Below are positions 35,810 through 49,884 of a stretch of DNA of 64,000 nucleotides, piece by piece; within the stretch, counting starts at the first letter, position 1, and the number at the start of each line of letters is the position of its first letter. The position numbers and the translations under genes are program-made. The stretch is from Trichuris trichiura. Lineage: Eukaryota; Nematoda; Enoplea; Trichinellida; Trichuridae. Location: assembly GCA_037903355.1 (NCBI GenBank), contig JBAJFE010000062.1, forward strand, positions 992,001 through 1,056,000, in the 5' to 3' direction. The notes below the pieces were generated by a model. It worked only from the letters and a program-made list of their open reading frames with translations. It did no database searches and had not been told where the DNA came from.

Positions 35810-38800
35810 TCAACATTTCTCAAGTATTGCACACCAATTCCCCTGTTCGTAATAGCTTTTAAGCAGCCTACAGGATGTCAAACTTCTACACAACGTTTCC
35901 AGTTCCCCATCCGCAAAGACGTGATAATAACGAAGGACGGGTTTTTCGCTTTCGTCGCAATGTGCCTTGCCACTCTTTTTGGCCGACTTCCAAGGAACCA
36001 ACAAGTCTGCAGCTTCAAAGGGACGCCGATTTTTATGCACAATAAATGGAAGTTCCTCGTCAGCCGAACTTTCTTCTGGTAGTTGTTCAAAGCGTTTGGA
36101 TTTTAAGTATTTCGAGTCCTCGTTGTTTCGAGTTTGCTCCGCCGCCCAAACGTATACGAGAGCTTGCCCACCAGGACGGAGCACGCGTATCAATTCGTTT
36201 AAAGCTTGGATTCGACGCTCCTGAAAAAGGACTACCGTAACGGATAAAATTGTCTCGTCAGAAACTAACTGTTGCGGACAAATGATGAATGACTGCAATG
36301 GATAAAACGGCGTCGAATGTCTCGTCTCGAAATGGAGTACTGCAGCAGTCCACTTGAAGAACCTGGTAGCCTTTACGACGACATATTTTGCATAGCGCCA
36401 AGGAACGATCGCAACCAATTTTGATCGTGTTGGCTCGGTTGGACAAATACTTCCCGTTGCCACAACCAACGTCCAGTAATAAGCAGTTTTCCTTCAGACC
36501 GTTTAAGAATTGCAAAACTCCAGGCCACAAGGAATAACGGGTTCGGTCAAACGAATCAGCGATTTGGTCGTAAACCTGCAAAGCATTTGGACTCTTAAGC
36601 CTGGCGTATCAAAGTGGGATTCTTAGGTTCACACCCCGAGGCACTAAAAGTGGCAAAAGTTACGCATACCTGGTACACGTACTTTTGCTCTACACTGCTA
36701 GTAGTTGAAGTAGACGTGGAGACTTGGCAACCTTTAACCGGGTATGCTGCTTTTTCTTGAGTGTCTGAAAAGATTTCGACTGCTGCGCCGCTAGGAGATG
36801 GGTTTAAAATGAAAATGTTCTAAAGCAATAACTAGAATAAGCTACAACTAAATCAATCGCTTTTTCATGGACATACAAATTATTCTAACCGATATTTTTA
36901 GGGTTACATTTTGACAGCTCAAAAAATTAGCAGATGTTTTGAATTTTTAAAAATTTCAAGGACAATGAAAGCTTAACAACCTGAAACATAGCGAAACGTG
37001 AAAGAAAGCCGCGGAGATCTTCTCAGAAGCAGCCCGTTTGGTAGGGCGTCGAATTTTCTGGGCGCTATTCTGCCAACGAAAAAAGAAACGCGAATAGCGA
37101 AACGTTACAATAAAACAACAGCAAACCCATGCTTCCATTCGTAACGCGCCTGTCCAGTCATAATGAGCAAACTTCGCCTTGGAAGCAGCAGCGAATGGTG
37201 GCAGTTGGTCAATGGTTTCACAAAGTCCATCACAATCTTAAATTTTAAAAAATTAATCAAACTAGGGGGGAGGAAAGAAACTCTTAAGGTATTCTTCATA
37301 AAAGTGACATCTAGCCGATTCAGTAAGTTTAGGGATGATCCAAAGGGAATAACATAGGAAAGTTGCTATCACGCGTAGTTGATCGAAATAGTATACTCGC
37401 TTTGATTTTTGCGAATCGCCGCTTATACAGATTGGCTAAGCAGTGACCCACGATTGGTGAATATGCTAAAAGAGTTGAACAGAACAAAGGGAACGCTACT
37501 GCGAACGCTAGCAACACTGTAATGTCAAAATATGGGTTTTGCTCAAGAACCGCTTTAGCATATTAAACTTGGAAGCTAGAAGCAAAGAAACAATACATAT
37601 GCCCATTAATGGCACTGTTCCGCACCCACTTAAATATTTGGCTCGTCAGTTTCACATTCCTCAGCAGGGTATGCTTCTTACAGGTATGCTGCACCAATGG
37701 GCAACGCAATAGAATGTACACTTACGTCGCCGTTAAGACTCAGCGAAACAATCTCTTTTCCGATCAAAGGAGAACTGTCGAAGTGCAGTGGTATGCCTTC
37801 AAAGGATCGAAAATTAAAGAAAGAAAGAGTAGTTCGAAATTTTGCCGCTTACCTTGGCCAGGTTCATAAAAGTTTACAGTTAACTGATTAGGTAGCTGCT
37901 CGATCAGGTGAAGTGACCGCATTCGTTTCGTTAGTTCAAGACACAGCGGAGGGATAGGCTGCTCTGCAGGCTTACTGATGTCAGGCTCATTCGTAGAGTA
38001 CAAGAAATTGTAGCCAAAGTGAAGAACACTACGTTTTCCAAGGCAGCAGTAGTCTGTAACGTCACTATCACTTAGTCTTCAAAAAGGATCATGCGTTTCT
38101 ACTTGCTGAATAGGATTCAACCAGCTTAGACAAATCTCGCTCCTGCGAATCAGTGATAAAGTCACTTAGCAGAAACAGACCTTCTGGACAAGAAACTTCC
38201 GCCGAATGGATTCGTTGCTCAGGAACTGAAAAGGCGAATTCTCTTTGGGGATAACACCACTATAAAATTTAGATAAAGAAAAGCGACATGCTAAATTTTC
38301 CATAGGCAGCATGCAACATGCCTTCGCTTAAACTAGAGGGAAGACAAAGCGCGACTGCAAAAGGCGCCATCGACAAGGGGAAGAAATACTAACCTTTGAG
38401 AATGCAACCTATTAATATAACTGTGAAACAGAACCAGACCATTACAAATAAGGGGCGACCCGAAATTTATTTGACATTATCAAATATTTTTTGAATTTGA
38501 AAAATGCAAATTATTTAAATTCAAATCGCGTTCTACACTATGCTATACTCAAGTTGTCAAAGAAAAAGTGTAATTTGTAAAGCCTTCACCAAAGCCGGAG
38601 ATAAGAAAAGAATAATCAAGAATTGGAAATGCACCATTTTCTACGAAGGCGAAGTAAAGAGGAACATTCTGCCCTTGCCAAGTAGGCTTCCGACCGTGCC
38701 ACGCAGACTTGAGCTTCTGGGCATCTTCGATCCGATCAAAGGAAATAAAAGAGTACGGCTTGTTGAAGTACATGCTCACAATGAACGAGGCGGGATGGGC

Positions 38801-39016
38801 AAAGCCGCTGCAAAGCATTTCAAGCTTTTCATAGTCCGCACCGCAGACAATGCCACCATTAGCTACGTATAAAATCTAAAATGGAACTTGTACGCGCTCG
38901 CTGCATTAGGAAGTCGAATTCACATTCGTCGGCTTTTCGGAAATGGTCACCTCCGGCGCGTGCTGTTCCAACAGGGCAACTGCTCTGCGTAGCCTTTTCT
39001 CTGCCTTTTTCGACAT
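35810..39016 (-). CDS. ALKBH8: ALKBH8, tRNA wobble-uridine methyltransferase/hydroxylase
   Basis: Ten exons in frame give 594 residues: 38924-39016, 38590-38875, 38103-38225, 37853-38053, 37726-37796, 37127-37236, 36981-37069, 36670-36764, 36270-36575, 35810-36220. Domain order matches the family. An RRM (VANGG, NKPYSFISF) comes first. The AlkB dioxygenase follows, with NFYEPGQG, the Fe(II) pair HFD, LPRRSLLIMTGQARYEWKHG with the distal His, and the 2-oxoglutarate arginines in RLSFTFR. The SAM methyltransferase has LLDVGCGNGKYL, SIAVIHH and LRPGGQALVYVW, ending YYEQGNWCAILEKC. The known role is to methylate carboxymethyluridine at the wobble position of tRNAs and hydroxylate the product. Human ALKBH8 has 664 residues. 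The ATG lies 186 bp after the TAF1 stop on the same strand and 4 nt after an acceptor-like TTTTCGCAG, hinting at trans-splicing. Confidence 0.95.
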
Positions 39017-39152
39017 AAACCTGCGAAAACGCGGTTAGAAGAAAATGCAAATTATTTTTAAAACCGAGGGATGGGCCGTTACATTTTAAACGGTCAGCTG
39101 CAAAGGAAAGGCAATAAATTATTTAATGCCATTACGCTAAGAATTTACGAAA

Positions 39153-39158
39153 TTTATT
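39153..39158 (-). terminator. Polyadenylation signal of TAF1
   Basis: AATAAA on the minus strand is 44 nt past the TAF1 stop. The ALKBH8 start codon follows only 137 nt further on. Confidence 0.6.
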
Positions 39159-39202
39159 CAGATATTCAAACTGTACAGAAATAGACGCGCATCACGGATA
39201 GG

Positions 39203-42200
39203 CTATTCGCCTTCTCTGGAGCGCTTGACCGAGGGCTCATCGTCCGAATCTGACAAAGCCAAGTCTATGTGCAACGGATCCATTTCCAACGGTTCCTCAC
39301 GCGACGTAGAAGGTAGCTGATCGTCTAAAGATGAGATTATGCCGCCTGGATTGAAAAAGCATAAACCAAAGAGCCTACCGCCTATAGGGCTCCTGTTTCC
39401 GTTCGTTTCGCCTTCGCTGTCGCTTAGCAATAAGTCAAGCTGCAATTTGGCATCCTCCTTTACTGGCTGAACTTGACTGACCGAACGGCTGTCTGCAGCT
39501 TCGCCTGTTCTTTCCGCCGCTTCATCACGAACTAAGGAGCCTAAGTTAGGTATAAATGCAACGACATTTTTCAGTTTATATTGGTCACCTCATTACACTA
39601 ACGTAATATTCAAAAATTACTTTCGCCAATGGTAAAGCAGTAAAGAAGGGTAACAGAAGATGGAACGAAGCTACACTTCATTATTGTTGTTGCTTTTAAG
39701 GCAACCAAAACTTCGGGTAAATACTTTCTTGAAATACTTCAGCAAAGATTTTAAAAATTATCAATGGCTTCACTTATTGGCGCAATGTAGGTCATGTATA
39801 ACAGACATTGGAAACTACAACTAATACGCCCTGGATACGCACCGTAGGAGCTGCTGACACCGGTTGCCAACGACTCGCTTTCAGCCGCATCGAGAACTTT
39901 TTGCCTGGATAAGTTTAGCGCGTTTTCTAGTTCGACCAATTGGTCCTTGTTCTGAAAAGAAAAACATTCAAGCACAGCTACCATTTAAGGCACCTCCATC
40001 AAACTGTGCTACCAGTATCTTATGATAAAAAAACCAACGCATGCAAACTCACCTCTTCTATTAATCTACAGGCACAATCGAAGATTTCCTTCGCCTTCGT
40101 GGTGAACATGGAAGCTGGTCCATTGAAGAGCTCGCTATTTTTGTATATTTGCTCAACATCTCTTAGGAAGTCAGCAAGAAAATGGTACTGATGACGTTGA
40201 GCTTTCTGCTCCATCGTTCCGAGATCCATGGGGAATTTGACCTTCTCATAATAAGACTTTACTTTTCTTCCGTCCACCGGCTGATAAAAGGGAAAAGTTT
40301 TTGGCAAGCATTTGCACTGCTGAATTATGTTAGACAGCAAGTAGCTGAACGCTACTTGGTCGTTGTCATCAAGCAGCGGATTTATTGCTTTTTCAAGCTT
40401 CATAAGGCGGCGCTCCTTCTCCGCCACCTTTCTGCTAGCGCATAGGAAAACCTGACGAGCAGCTTGCGTAATTTCGCTTTGGTCGCCATTGTACAAACGG
40501 CTGTTGTCCAAAATTTGGCGTATATCTCTTAGGAACTCTTCGCGAGTAACATACTGATTTTGGGAGACGTTCATACGGACCTTCTGCAGATCTATCGGTC
40601 GGTTGATCACCTTGTAATAATCGGGAACAAGCTTTTTGCTCACTGGCTGCAAAAAGAGGCCAGCTTCAGGCAAGGCGCGAACTTCATTCAAAACGCCTTC
40701 CAAAATGGCGGACATTGAAATTTTAGGATCGGTCCGTCTTCTGTGTACACCCTGCTTGGGAACGCCGTCAAAATAATCCATATAAGAGCCAACATCTCTT
40801 TGCCTCGAGTTCGAATCGCTTAAGGTCGCTTCGTCCAACTCCTCCTCTTCCTCCGAGTCGTCAAAGGAGTACACACTGCCTTTACTGTTGCCTTTTGGAG
40901 TCCACTCGTCTTCAAGTCGAGCGTCGCCGGATTGCCGACGTATGATGATTTTGTTGGCAAAGCCTTTCGCTTTTGATCGCATTGCTTTTCTCAACTTTTC
41001 GGCATGCTCCACAACCAGCTTGCTCAACTTGACCTTTGTTCCTTCTACCGAAACTAAGTTTTTCTCTGTCTTTGGCATCTTTAGTTCTTCGTCCATTTCG
41101 ACGTCATCCGGTACGGCTAGCGACTGCGCGTAGTATTTCACCTTACCGTAGAGGGGACAATTCTTGTTCGTCTTCATGTGACCTTTGGCGCCGCAAGCGC
41201 TGCACCGCATTTTCAGCAGCGAAGGTTTGGGGGGCGGAGGAGGCTTACTGGACTTTGTCGGTTTCGCCTTTGAACCCAATGGTATACCCAACTTCGCTTT
41301 CATCTCGTTGCGTCTTATGCGCCTCAACTGATCTTGCAAGCGCCGCTTTTCGCGACGACGCTCTTCGCGATACTGCTCGTCCATATGAGCAAAATGTTTG
41401 ATGAACGTTTCGTCTTTGGTCGTTCGAATTTTTACGTACGCCTCAATCAGCTGCGGCTTCGTTACGTACTCGACAGTAATGTGTTCCCGGCCGTCGGAAC
41501 TACGGTAGCTTCGAGTTATTTTCAACTTACGCCCTTCTAAGGAAGTTGTCGAATCTCGAGCGGCAATTTGCGATGATGAATCAGACGTTTTCTTCAGCTC
41601 GCCAGGCAGCATAAAACTTTCGCCTCTGAGCAGCTTTTGCAATTCCTCGCGTTCCTTCTCCTCATTTGAATAGCTCTGAAATTAATAAGGACAATTTTAG
41701 CAAAAATAGCAACGCACGTAAGCATACAGAACATTTGATTAACTTGCAAACTAAATGCTAATGTAACAACAGAAAGGTTTACGCTGTTAACTGTTACGCG
41801 TTTACATGAACAGTACATCAAGTTTTTTGGAATAAACAATGTTTGACGAATCAGTGGAATGGATGATTCTTTACCGTAGCTGTTCAGGTAAAAGAATCAT
41901 TCTGAAACCAAGTTTAGGTATCACCACTATTGCTTCACCTTTTTTACTGCTCATAAATTACTAGTATGCGTTGTGTAAGATATTTTGAGTGTATCACTAA
42001 AGCTGGATAGTTGCACACAGCTTAGATTATTACTTGATTACACTCTTACTGACTGAAAGCAGAGGATATGTACATGTTAAAAATTCTTATACTGAAATAT
42101 TGTTGTCGATAGAATTCTAGCATTCAAAAAATGTTCTCTTCTATTAACAGACATTTTAAGAAATGAAATATGAGTACCGTTAGGCAGCACATGCAAAATT

Positions 42201-45200
42201 ACCCATTTCACCAAACCTCTAAAGGAATCTATATCAAAACAACTGGAAGCCTCACTCGACTTGGCTATTAAGTACAAGAGAGTTTCAGCTTCAATGAAAG
42301 AACGAAAAATTAACTTAGGACAAAATATGCGTGTTAGATGAACTTATTAGCGTCACGGAGAAAGAATAAACAAAAGAAAAAATAATTACGATTGGCTAAA
42401 TACATATGCAAAAAGTAGGCTACCGATTTCTTCATTGTTAACATGCTTTCAATGTTTTTGCCGATTTCCTCAATGTCTGAGTCGTCCGCTTCGCTTTCTT
42501 CATTGTCTGTGCTTAGAACTTCCGTGCTGCTTAGCACTCTGAAAAAACTGACGCTGTACAACAAGGTGAGCGTTTTAAACTTTAGAAAACGAAGATATGG
42601 TGACTAAATAATCTTTACGCTTCCTGTTGGCAACAGAGTCATCACGATGCAATACTTAACCTGTTAATTTCATACAAACTAAACGAATTGGCTCAGGTGA
42701 TTGTCTTCATTTTTATTGACATAGATTCATCATAATTGGAAGGAGTCTAAGTTACTTACTATTCATTTTATTTGAAAGAAAATTTACGATTATTTTGTTC
42801 TATTTTGTGACATCTAACCTACTTTGATAAGCAATGAGACTATATCAACATGGTAGTTGCTTAGCTCATAGTCTTTTCTATGAAAACACACTAACTTGCC
42901 ATTGGTTAGCTGTCGTTTACGCAGTGAAATTATTCAAAGGACTGGCTGGAATGAAGAAGATAAACATAAGCCTATGTAAGCATCTTTTCGTGATTTATCT
43001 CCCGTAAGGAATTTAAAGAAAACATATTATACAAAAAAAGGTAAAGTAATGCGCGAAATGCTAAAAAAAAGGCGTACGAATTTTGAAGTTCGAAGATTCG
43101 TTGACAATCCTGTTTATAACGCTCTTGGACTTCAGTAACGCTGAACCGCATGCTGCCCCTGGCAAACTTGGTAATGCCTAAAGGGAAAACTTAAAATCGA
43201 AATGCTGGAATCAGCTGAAGGCCAACCTGTGCCGCCAGCTCTCGCTTGCTGCGTTGAAAGCGTCCTAATGACGTCAATGATTTCCCATCTAGTTAGAGAT
43301 TTTATCTTAACGTGGGGAACAGTAGTGTACTAGCATTTATGTAAGCAGAGAAAAAATACCTCTTCGTCCTTAACGCCGAAATCTCGTAAAAGTTGCTTTG
43401 CATCCTTTAAAGACAGCTTGCGCAGATCCGCGTCCGTTCCGGTAACTGTCTTCTTCACGGGTGGCGGTAAGTCTTCCTGTTAATGGACAAACAAGCATTA
43501 ATGAACAATGAAGCTTCAAATATGACTTCAATACTTTTGGCGGCTTTGAGGAAAGTCGAACAAACGAGTAGCCTTCGCCGCATCCTGTTGGGTCAGCCAC
43601 GCCTGTGACATCAAGGAGGCATTTACCCTTTGTGGCTGCAATGTACGCTCTTGTAGTATTCCAAGGAGCACATTTTATCTATAAAGCTCGTTCCTTGAAG
43701 ATATAGCTTGATAATCGCAATATATACTTCGTCGGCCATTTTCGCTTGACCATCGTCTTCTTCGTCGTCTTCAGGAGTGAAAAAGTACTTTTCACCATAA
43801 CCGGCATCTTTAAGACGCTGCTCTGCTGCTAGCATGCTATAATAAGAGCAGCAGAGTTCGGGACTTATTAATAAGCGCAGTTCTTCCAAGTTGGGCAATC
43901 GAAAGTCATCCCTGAGTACCCAAAAGTTGGCATCCGGACCTATACATAAAAACTTAGCAATCTTCGCAAGTTAGGCTAACAAAAAATTTCTCACCCTGCC
44001 CAAGACGTTTGAAATCAGAGCATATCTTCAACCTTTTCCGTATACTGCTTTCAGCGTAGTGAGGGAAGGCGCGACGGACGTCCTCCATGCGAATTCGACG
44101 CGGCTCCGTCGTGCTCTCCCAGAAAAGTCGATATATGAAAACCTGCAGGAGGAAATTACGCATGAGAAAATTTTGCCTCTCATCTTCGTACCAGCAAAAA
44201 GTCTCTGACAAAGTTGCTAGCCCGTTTGGAATTCGGCGAGGGTACTTCGAACAACGGCAGCTCTTGCCCCACGCAAAAGATCGTCTGTACTTTCCGGATG
44301 GAATATCTAAAATATTCCAAACATATTCCACGGACGTCAACAAAAGAGGAACCGCTAAAATCGTACGTACCCATTCCGCGTTCGTATCACGAGGAAGTCG
44401 GTATCAGGCACGACATGTTGGTATATAGGAGCACGAAATAAATTGTTCTCCAGAGCTTGAAGGGATTGGCCCGGCAATAATGATCCGAGAAAAGGCGACG
44501 TGTGCGTGTAGGCTGTCTCGCCGTATTCAAAATGCGGCTCGACCGTTTCTTTTCCAGGACGCTGAAAAGTATACAACTAAGTAGTCGGCACGTTTGGAAA
44601 ATAAAGAAAATATAAATCAAAAAAATAAAGCCTAAGGAAAGTAAGCAACCGAAATCTTGGCTTACTCGCTTGTTGTAGATTTTTATTTTCGAAGCCATGC
44701 CTGGCTGACATAGTAATGGAGGATGCTCTTCGGAAAATTCAACAAAAATTAAATCGCCATCTTTGCCGCTTAGGTCGTCGGGTTCTCGCATGTAGAACAT
44801 GTCACCGCCTCCGGATGCAATTCGCTCTTGTTCCCTTTGCTTAAAAAATGAGCATATAATTTCGTAATGAAGGCGGAACGCGTTGGCAACCTGCTTCTTT
44901 TCCGAAATGTGAGCTTCAAGCGAATACACCACGTGGAAACCGCATCTGGATAGTGTTCCCCTGCCATAGCGACGCAGCGGCATACGATGGAAATGACGCA
45001 GTTTGAACAAGTTGAAAAAGGTCGGAAAAAAGGGCCGCATCAAGTTTTGCGCGGGAATTGAGTGCTACAAAAATATTTTGCTACCGAAACGAGCTGACAA
45101 CCGTTTTCTTGCCTGTATGTTGCTGCAGCCAAAGGTGCTGACCGACGAGGTGCCTTTTGGTAGGTAGTATTCATCGTTGGACAAATTGAACGGATCCTTC

Positions 45201-48200
45201 TCCCGCATCTGGGTTGCAATTACTTCCTCGTCTTCCTCTCGCTTACGCTGCACCACACGACCGAGAATCATTTGCGACTTCCGAGTGAACTGGTGCTCCT
45301 GAATAAGAATAAGGGGGCCCATTGGGTTTTGAAATACTCTTGTACAGCGCACTTTTCTTTCATTCCCTTTTGCTTCTTGTCCAGTTTCATTTGCAACAGA
45401 CACTGCCGATCCCGCCTCCTCCTTTGCCTCATCCTCTGGTAAACCAAACAAGTCCGGTACGTCAGTTTGATCCAATTCAACAACGCTCGGTTCAGGAATT
45501 CGATCCATATTGTCGGGATCAATAATGACATTGTCTTCCCAACGGTCATCTATCAGACGGCAGTTCTCCGGTGGAAACACCGAGTAGGTCTGCGAGTACG
45601 AAGTTTCCGTGAGGATCTTCTCAGTCATCGTTACGGCTGCATTCCACTTTGGCGTAAACAAATTGATGAAACCGTTGCTACGAACTAAAAGATTGAACCT
45701 TCATCAGCTTGCTAGATAATTAACCTGATGCTTCCCAGCATACAGAGTTTAATAACTACGATCTAGGGTGCAAAAACGTAAACAATAGTAGAGATAAAGA
45801 ATCACAGCTTCAACTTTGGCAGCTGCTGAGATAAACCCCAAAACTTTTGTCGAGTATAAAAAGTTCATCCCGCCACTACGACAGTAAGATATTAAAACAT
45901 AGCAAGAAATAACTACAACCATAGAAATATGAAAGATTGGCTCGCTTTAACATTAATTTCTCTTTGCATTCAGAAAGAGAGTCTTTCTCGCCCTTATAAC
46001 TTACGCATGGTCATAAAGGTGTCCATATCACGGGTCTGTGGAGTCGGAATCCAACCGCATGATGGCTGTTGTCCGCTGGTTAACATTTTCTTTACTTCGT
46101 CTTCGAGACCCTCCTGGTCGATGATGATTTCATCTTCCCAACGGTTGATGTTAACAGGCAGAAGTTCTGGACGCAAGGCGCCTACATTTTGAGCAGTAGA
46201 ACGCTCGATCTCCTTTCCAGGCTTACATTAGAAAATAAGCAATCAGCAGAAGATATTGTAACGCTAATACACGGTTACCTTCAGTTTCATATTGTAGTTG
46301 AAACCTTCCCCGGTAGGAGGAACGTTCATCTTATTATACCAATAAGCCGCTGGCCCATAGCGCCACGGCGGAATGTTGGACTCTTCCTCCGTTTCTTGAG
46401 CTTTAACATTCGCGTCTTTTTCGGGAGGATTCAAAAGAGTTATCTAGAATTCAAATTTTCCAATCCTCCCCACATAGTCCAATTCGTACTTCGTCATAGT
46501 TGGCACATTCTTCTAAAGGCGGGGGAGGTGCGTAGTCGAGGTGCATTCCGCCCAGTGATGGAGTAGCTGGCTCATCCTCTGTGGATTTGGTCTCCTGTTC
46601 GTCAAGTCGCTGCTCCAACTTTGCTTTTGCGTCTCCCTTTCGCTTTGACTTGACACTGCGCCATATTAATGGTTGGCTGGTCGGTTTTCCAGGACCAAAG
46701 AGTCGAGAAAATCGTAATATCTTGTTCTTCTTGAATTCGGGAAACAGTTTGCATACGTCGAAGTCGCGATACTCCTCTGGCAACATGTTAGCCAAAGGAG
46801 CTTCCTCGGAGTCGCTTTCTTCCCCGGAATCGGACAACGCGCGCGGATGGAAGTCATCCTGTATTAGTTCACATTATAAAGAACTTCACGAGATGGACAC
46901 GGACAAACTAACCTGCCAACTAACTTGTTCTGAATCAACTTCATCTTCGGTTCCCGTTTTCAAGAAAGAAGAATATTTATTGATGCCTAAGCACAAAAAA
47001 TCGAGCGTTACTACTAGCCACTAAACGTATACAGGTCGCTTACTATAATCTTCGGCAAATTCCGCAATGTCGTAGTAGTCAACAGCATCTTCCCGCTTTA
47101 CGACAACAGACGAACCAGGGTCAACTCGGCGATCGTCTTTTTCAATTATGTCACTTTCACATAGCACAGAAGCAAAATTGCTCAGCTGGTTTAGCGTTGC
47201 CTTAATTGATGATATGCATTTTTAAAGGCAACAAGGGTTCTGTCTAATTCTGTAAATGAAAAAGAGAACGGGTCTTGGCCGTTATGTACCAATTTTTCAT
47301 GCAGACCACCTTGTTTTGATTTAAACTAAGACTAACCTAAAACACATGGCTTATATTTACGTTCAGATTAAGGGAAGAACTTGACAGGATAGGCGTCATG
47401 CTAGTCACAAAGGACTAGTGAGCAGACATCACAAAGATCTTTTTACTCTTTCGATTGGTTTATGGCAAAAACATAAAGGAAAGAGTGCTCAAAGCAATTC
47501 AAGCTTCCAGCTGACCAGTAAGCTTTCAAAACTGTCCATAACGTTGTGAGTCAAACAAACATTCAAGGAAATTAAGGCCAAACATTTTTTTTCCCTGTCA
47601 GTGATAGTACGACTGCTTTTAGGATAATGACAAAATTCCGACGTTATGCAATTAATCGAATTAACTGGATCGGAAAGCTGCATTTTTTAATTTGGCTTAG
47701 AATAAACGGGCTACCGTGAAGAATGATGAGAAAAATTAAAGCTGAAAGATAAACAAGCGCCTAGCGTCAATGCCAAAACTAAAGAGACATTAATAACTGA
47801 ACAATGGAGTTTGAAAATTTTTTGGAATTATAAAAGACCATTTTGTTTCAGTTCAACCACATAACATCTCAGAGAAAAACTAAGAATAATTCTTAAAAAC
47901 AATCTGGCTTAGTATGACCATTTGGCAGATAGAAACTTGGCAACTTGAGAAGGGATTAGTTGAAAAATATTGTGGTAGACTGTAATACCGTAACGACCCA
48001 GCACAGTTTCGATTATAGCTTTTATTGTTCCAAAACCAGAGCAAACTAAATCGATACGATGCACACTTTACTAGATTTGATCTTCAGCTATCTTTCCAAA
48101 TGATCTCTCTCCCTCTCACCCTTCTACCTGCATTCCGTAGAACCTGCACATCTTTTACCATTACAATGTAACTGAACGCCTAAACGGCAACCAGGCATGT

Positions 48201-48538
48201 AAGCCAAAACTAGGAACTGACCCTTAGCAAAAATTTAAAGCAAATAAAAAATTATTAAAATGAAGAAATGTACTTGCTTTCCCGTCCGTAATGATGTAGG
48301 ATAACTGCAACTAGCTGCTACACTTTCAACAAAAGACGTTTTATTTACACATAACGGAAAGCGTTGCAAAGAGGAACGAAAAATGAAATAAGAATTGGCA
48401 GAAGCTTAAAAAAGGCACATAGGAGAGCGTCTTAAGGAACATGCCTACCTCATCGAAAACATTTCCAACTTCCTGGCCAATGTTTCCGAAAAGTACAGAC
48501 GTAAGAATAAAACTTCCGTCACTGTCCTCGTCATCCAT
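39203..48538 (-). CDS. TAF1: TAF1, largest TFIID subunit
   Basis: Twenty exons in frame give about 1777 residues (human about 1890). Exons: 48449-48538, 47044-47200, 46913-46986, 46490-46858, 46279-46443, 46005-46221, 45113-45684, 44666-45064, 44371-44561, 44192-44306, 43995-44142, 43728-43939, 43535-43678, 43360-43476, 43227-43305, 43078-43177, 42424-42538, 40053-41675, 39843-39951, 39203-39540. The N-terminus carries the acidic TBP-binding-like region ([12 protein letters not shown]). The central DUF3591 core has [42 protein letters not shown]-like and [14 protein letters not shown] blocks. Then come a zinc knuckle ([10 protein letters not shown]) and two bromodomains with acetyl-lysine Asn in NSRLYNG and NSELFNG. 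The tail is acidic. TAF1 scaffolds TFIID at core promoters in the nucleus. The intron after 45113 has a GC donor (AG|GCAAG). Intron 1 is about 1.25 kb. Confidence 0.96.
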
Positions 48539-49884
48539 AACAAGGCGGTTTCGACAGGATTAGAAACAGCTGCCTGAATGAAAAAATCTTTCATCATCAC
48601 AATAGTGACAAAATAAAGGTACAACAGTTTCTATTAGCAAAGCGTACAATAAGGCCACCGTGGTGGTTCGTGACAATTTATCAGAGCATTTATATTAGTT
48701 TTCAAAGCAGAAAAAGCAAGCATTGCAGCATGAAGAGAAGTCCGACGGCAAAGGGGCAACCTTCGCAAAACTTTACGTATTCCTTGCACTAAATAATTAA
48801 AGCAAACCGAGAATGTTCTGTTCTGGGAAAGTAGTAAGGTTTGTGAAACGGAAAAAATCAACTAACAAAACAAAATAAAACAGAAATGAAAAGGACAGAC
48901 CATTGACATAGAATTTGGTAATAAAGACATGAAAACGTCAAACGGCATAAATACATTCAGTTAAAACGTTGAAATTTCAGTCTGTTTACATAATCAAACG
49001 GCTCACATTTACATTTTGATTAACAATTCCGCATTCGCTTCCGGTTCTTCGGACCACAATTTTTCAACAACGACATGGATCTTCATTATAATGAATGATC
49101 ACCAGGCAAAGCTGTGGTTCAGACATATGATATTTTTCGTCCCACCAAACTCACATGAGAATTTTACAAAGCCTACACTATTGATTTATGCACAAAGTAG
49201 AATGCAACTTGCTTCCTTGCATCCTAACCCCATTAACGCTAGAATTTGACACGCAGTCAGATTATCTGAAGAACGTATAACTGAGTATTTCTTCAGAACC
49301 TTACAGATTTTTGCTTGTTTGTAATCAGTAACCCTAATTAATGTGCATATATGATATTAATGACTCAATCTTTGAAAGACTACATGAAAAGTCCTTACGA
49401 CCAGTTCGTCACGCGCGGTATGATTAGTAATTGTTATATAAAGCTATCTGCTGAAATTTTCTATGCCTGGTGAATAATGACAGCTGCTAAAGCCTTCACT
49501 GGAATGGAAAGTGAATACATAATCTACGAAAAAGTCATTAAAGGAAAACAAATACTTGACAGCGTATTCATGATCGCAGCGTGAGGATAGAAAGTTGAAA
49601 GATGCAGTTTTTCACTTGCTCACGATACGCCAATGCAAGGATAACCCGACAATACGCGTTTTTCCTGTTTTTCTTACACTCGTCCATACTTTCACTTTCG
49701 AGTATTTTAATGCATCCTGCGCATATTTTTTTAGATGTTTTTGACACCCAAAAGCCGCAGAACAATTGATAACTGTAAACTAAAGCTGTTTGAGTGCCCA
49801 TTTTTTATGGGGAATAATAAGATACTACAGTTGATCAGGTGAAGCAAAGTACTGGAATAGTTGTACGTGTTTATTTTCTAAAGT
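48539..49884. other. TAF1 upstream region
   Basis: This lies between the TAF1 start and the NOP2 stop, both on the minus strand, and presumably includes the TAF1 promoter. A 77-codon minus-strand frame (49568-49801) starts with ATG and has six cysteines, but it has no known relatives that I recognise and no supporting splice signals, so I leave it uncalled. Confidence 0.4.
49870..49875 (-). terminator. Polyadenylation signal of NOP2
   Basis: AATAAA on the minus strand is only 9 nt past the NOP2 stop codon, giving a very short 3' UTR if used. Confidence 0.5.

Noticed and set aside
35717..36082. A 121-codon plus-strand open frame
   Set aside because: Antisense to the last ALKBH8 exon, which has clear family homology.
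41861..41896. A 13-bp stem-loop in a TAF1 intron
   Set aside because: One bulge, short stem and AT-rich arms; within chance expectation for this region.
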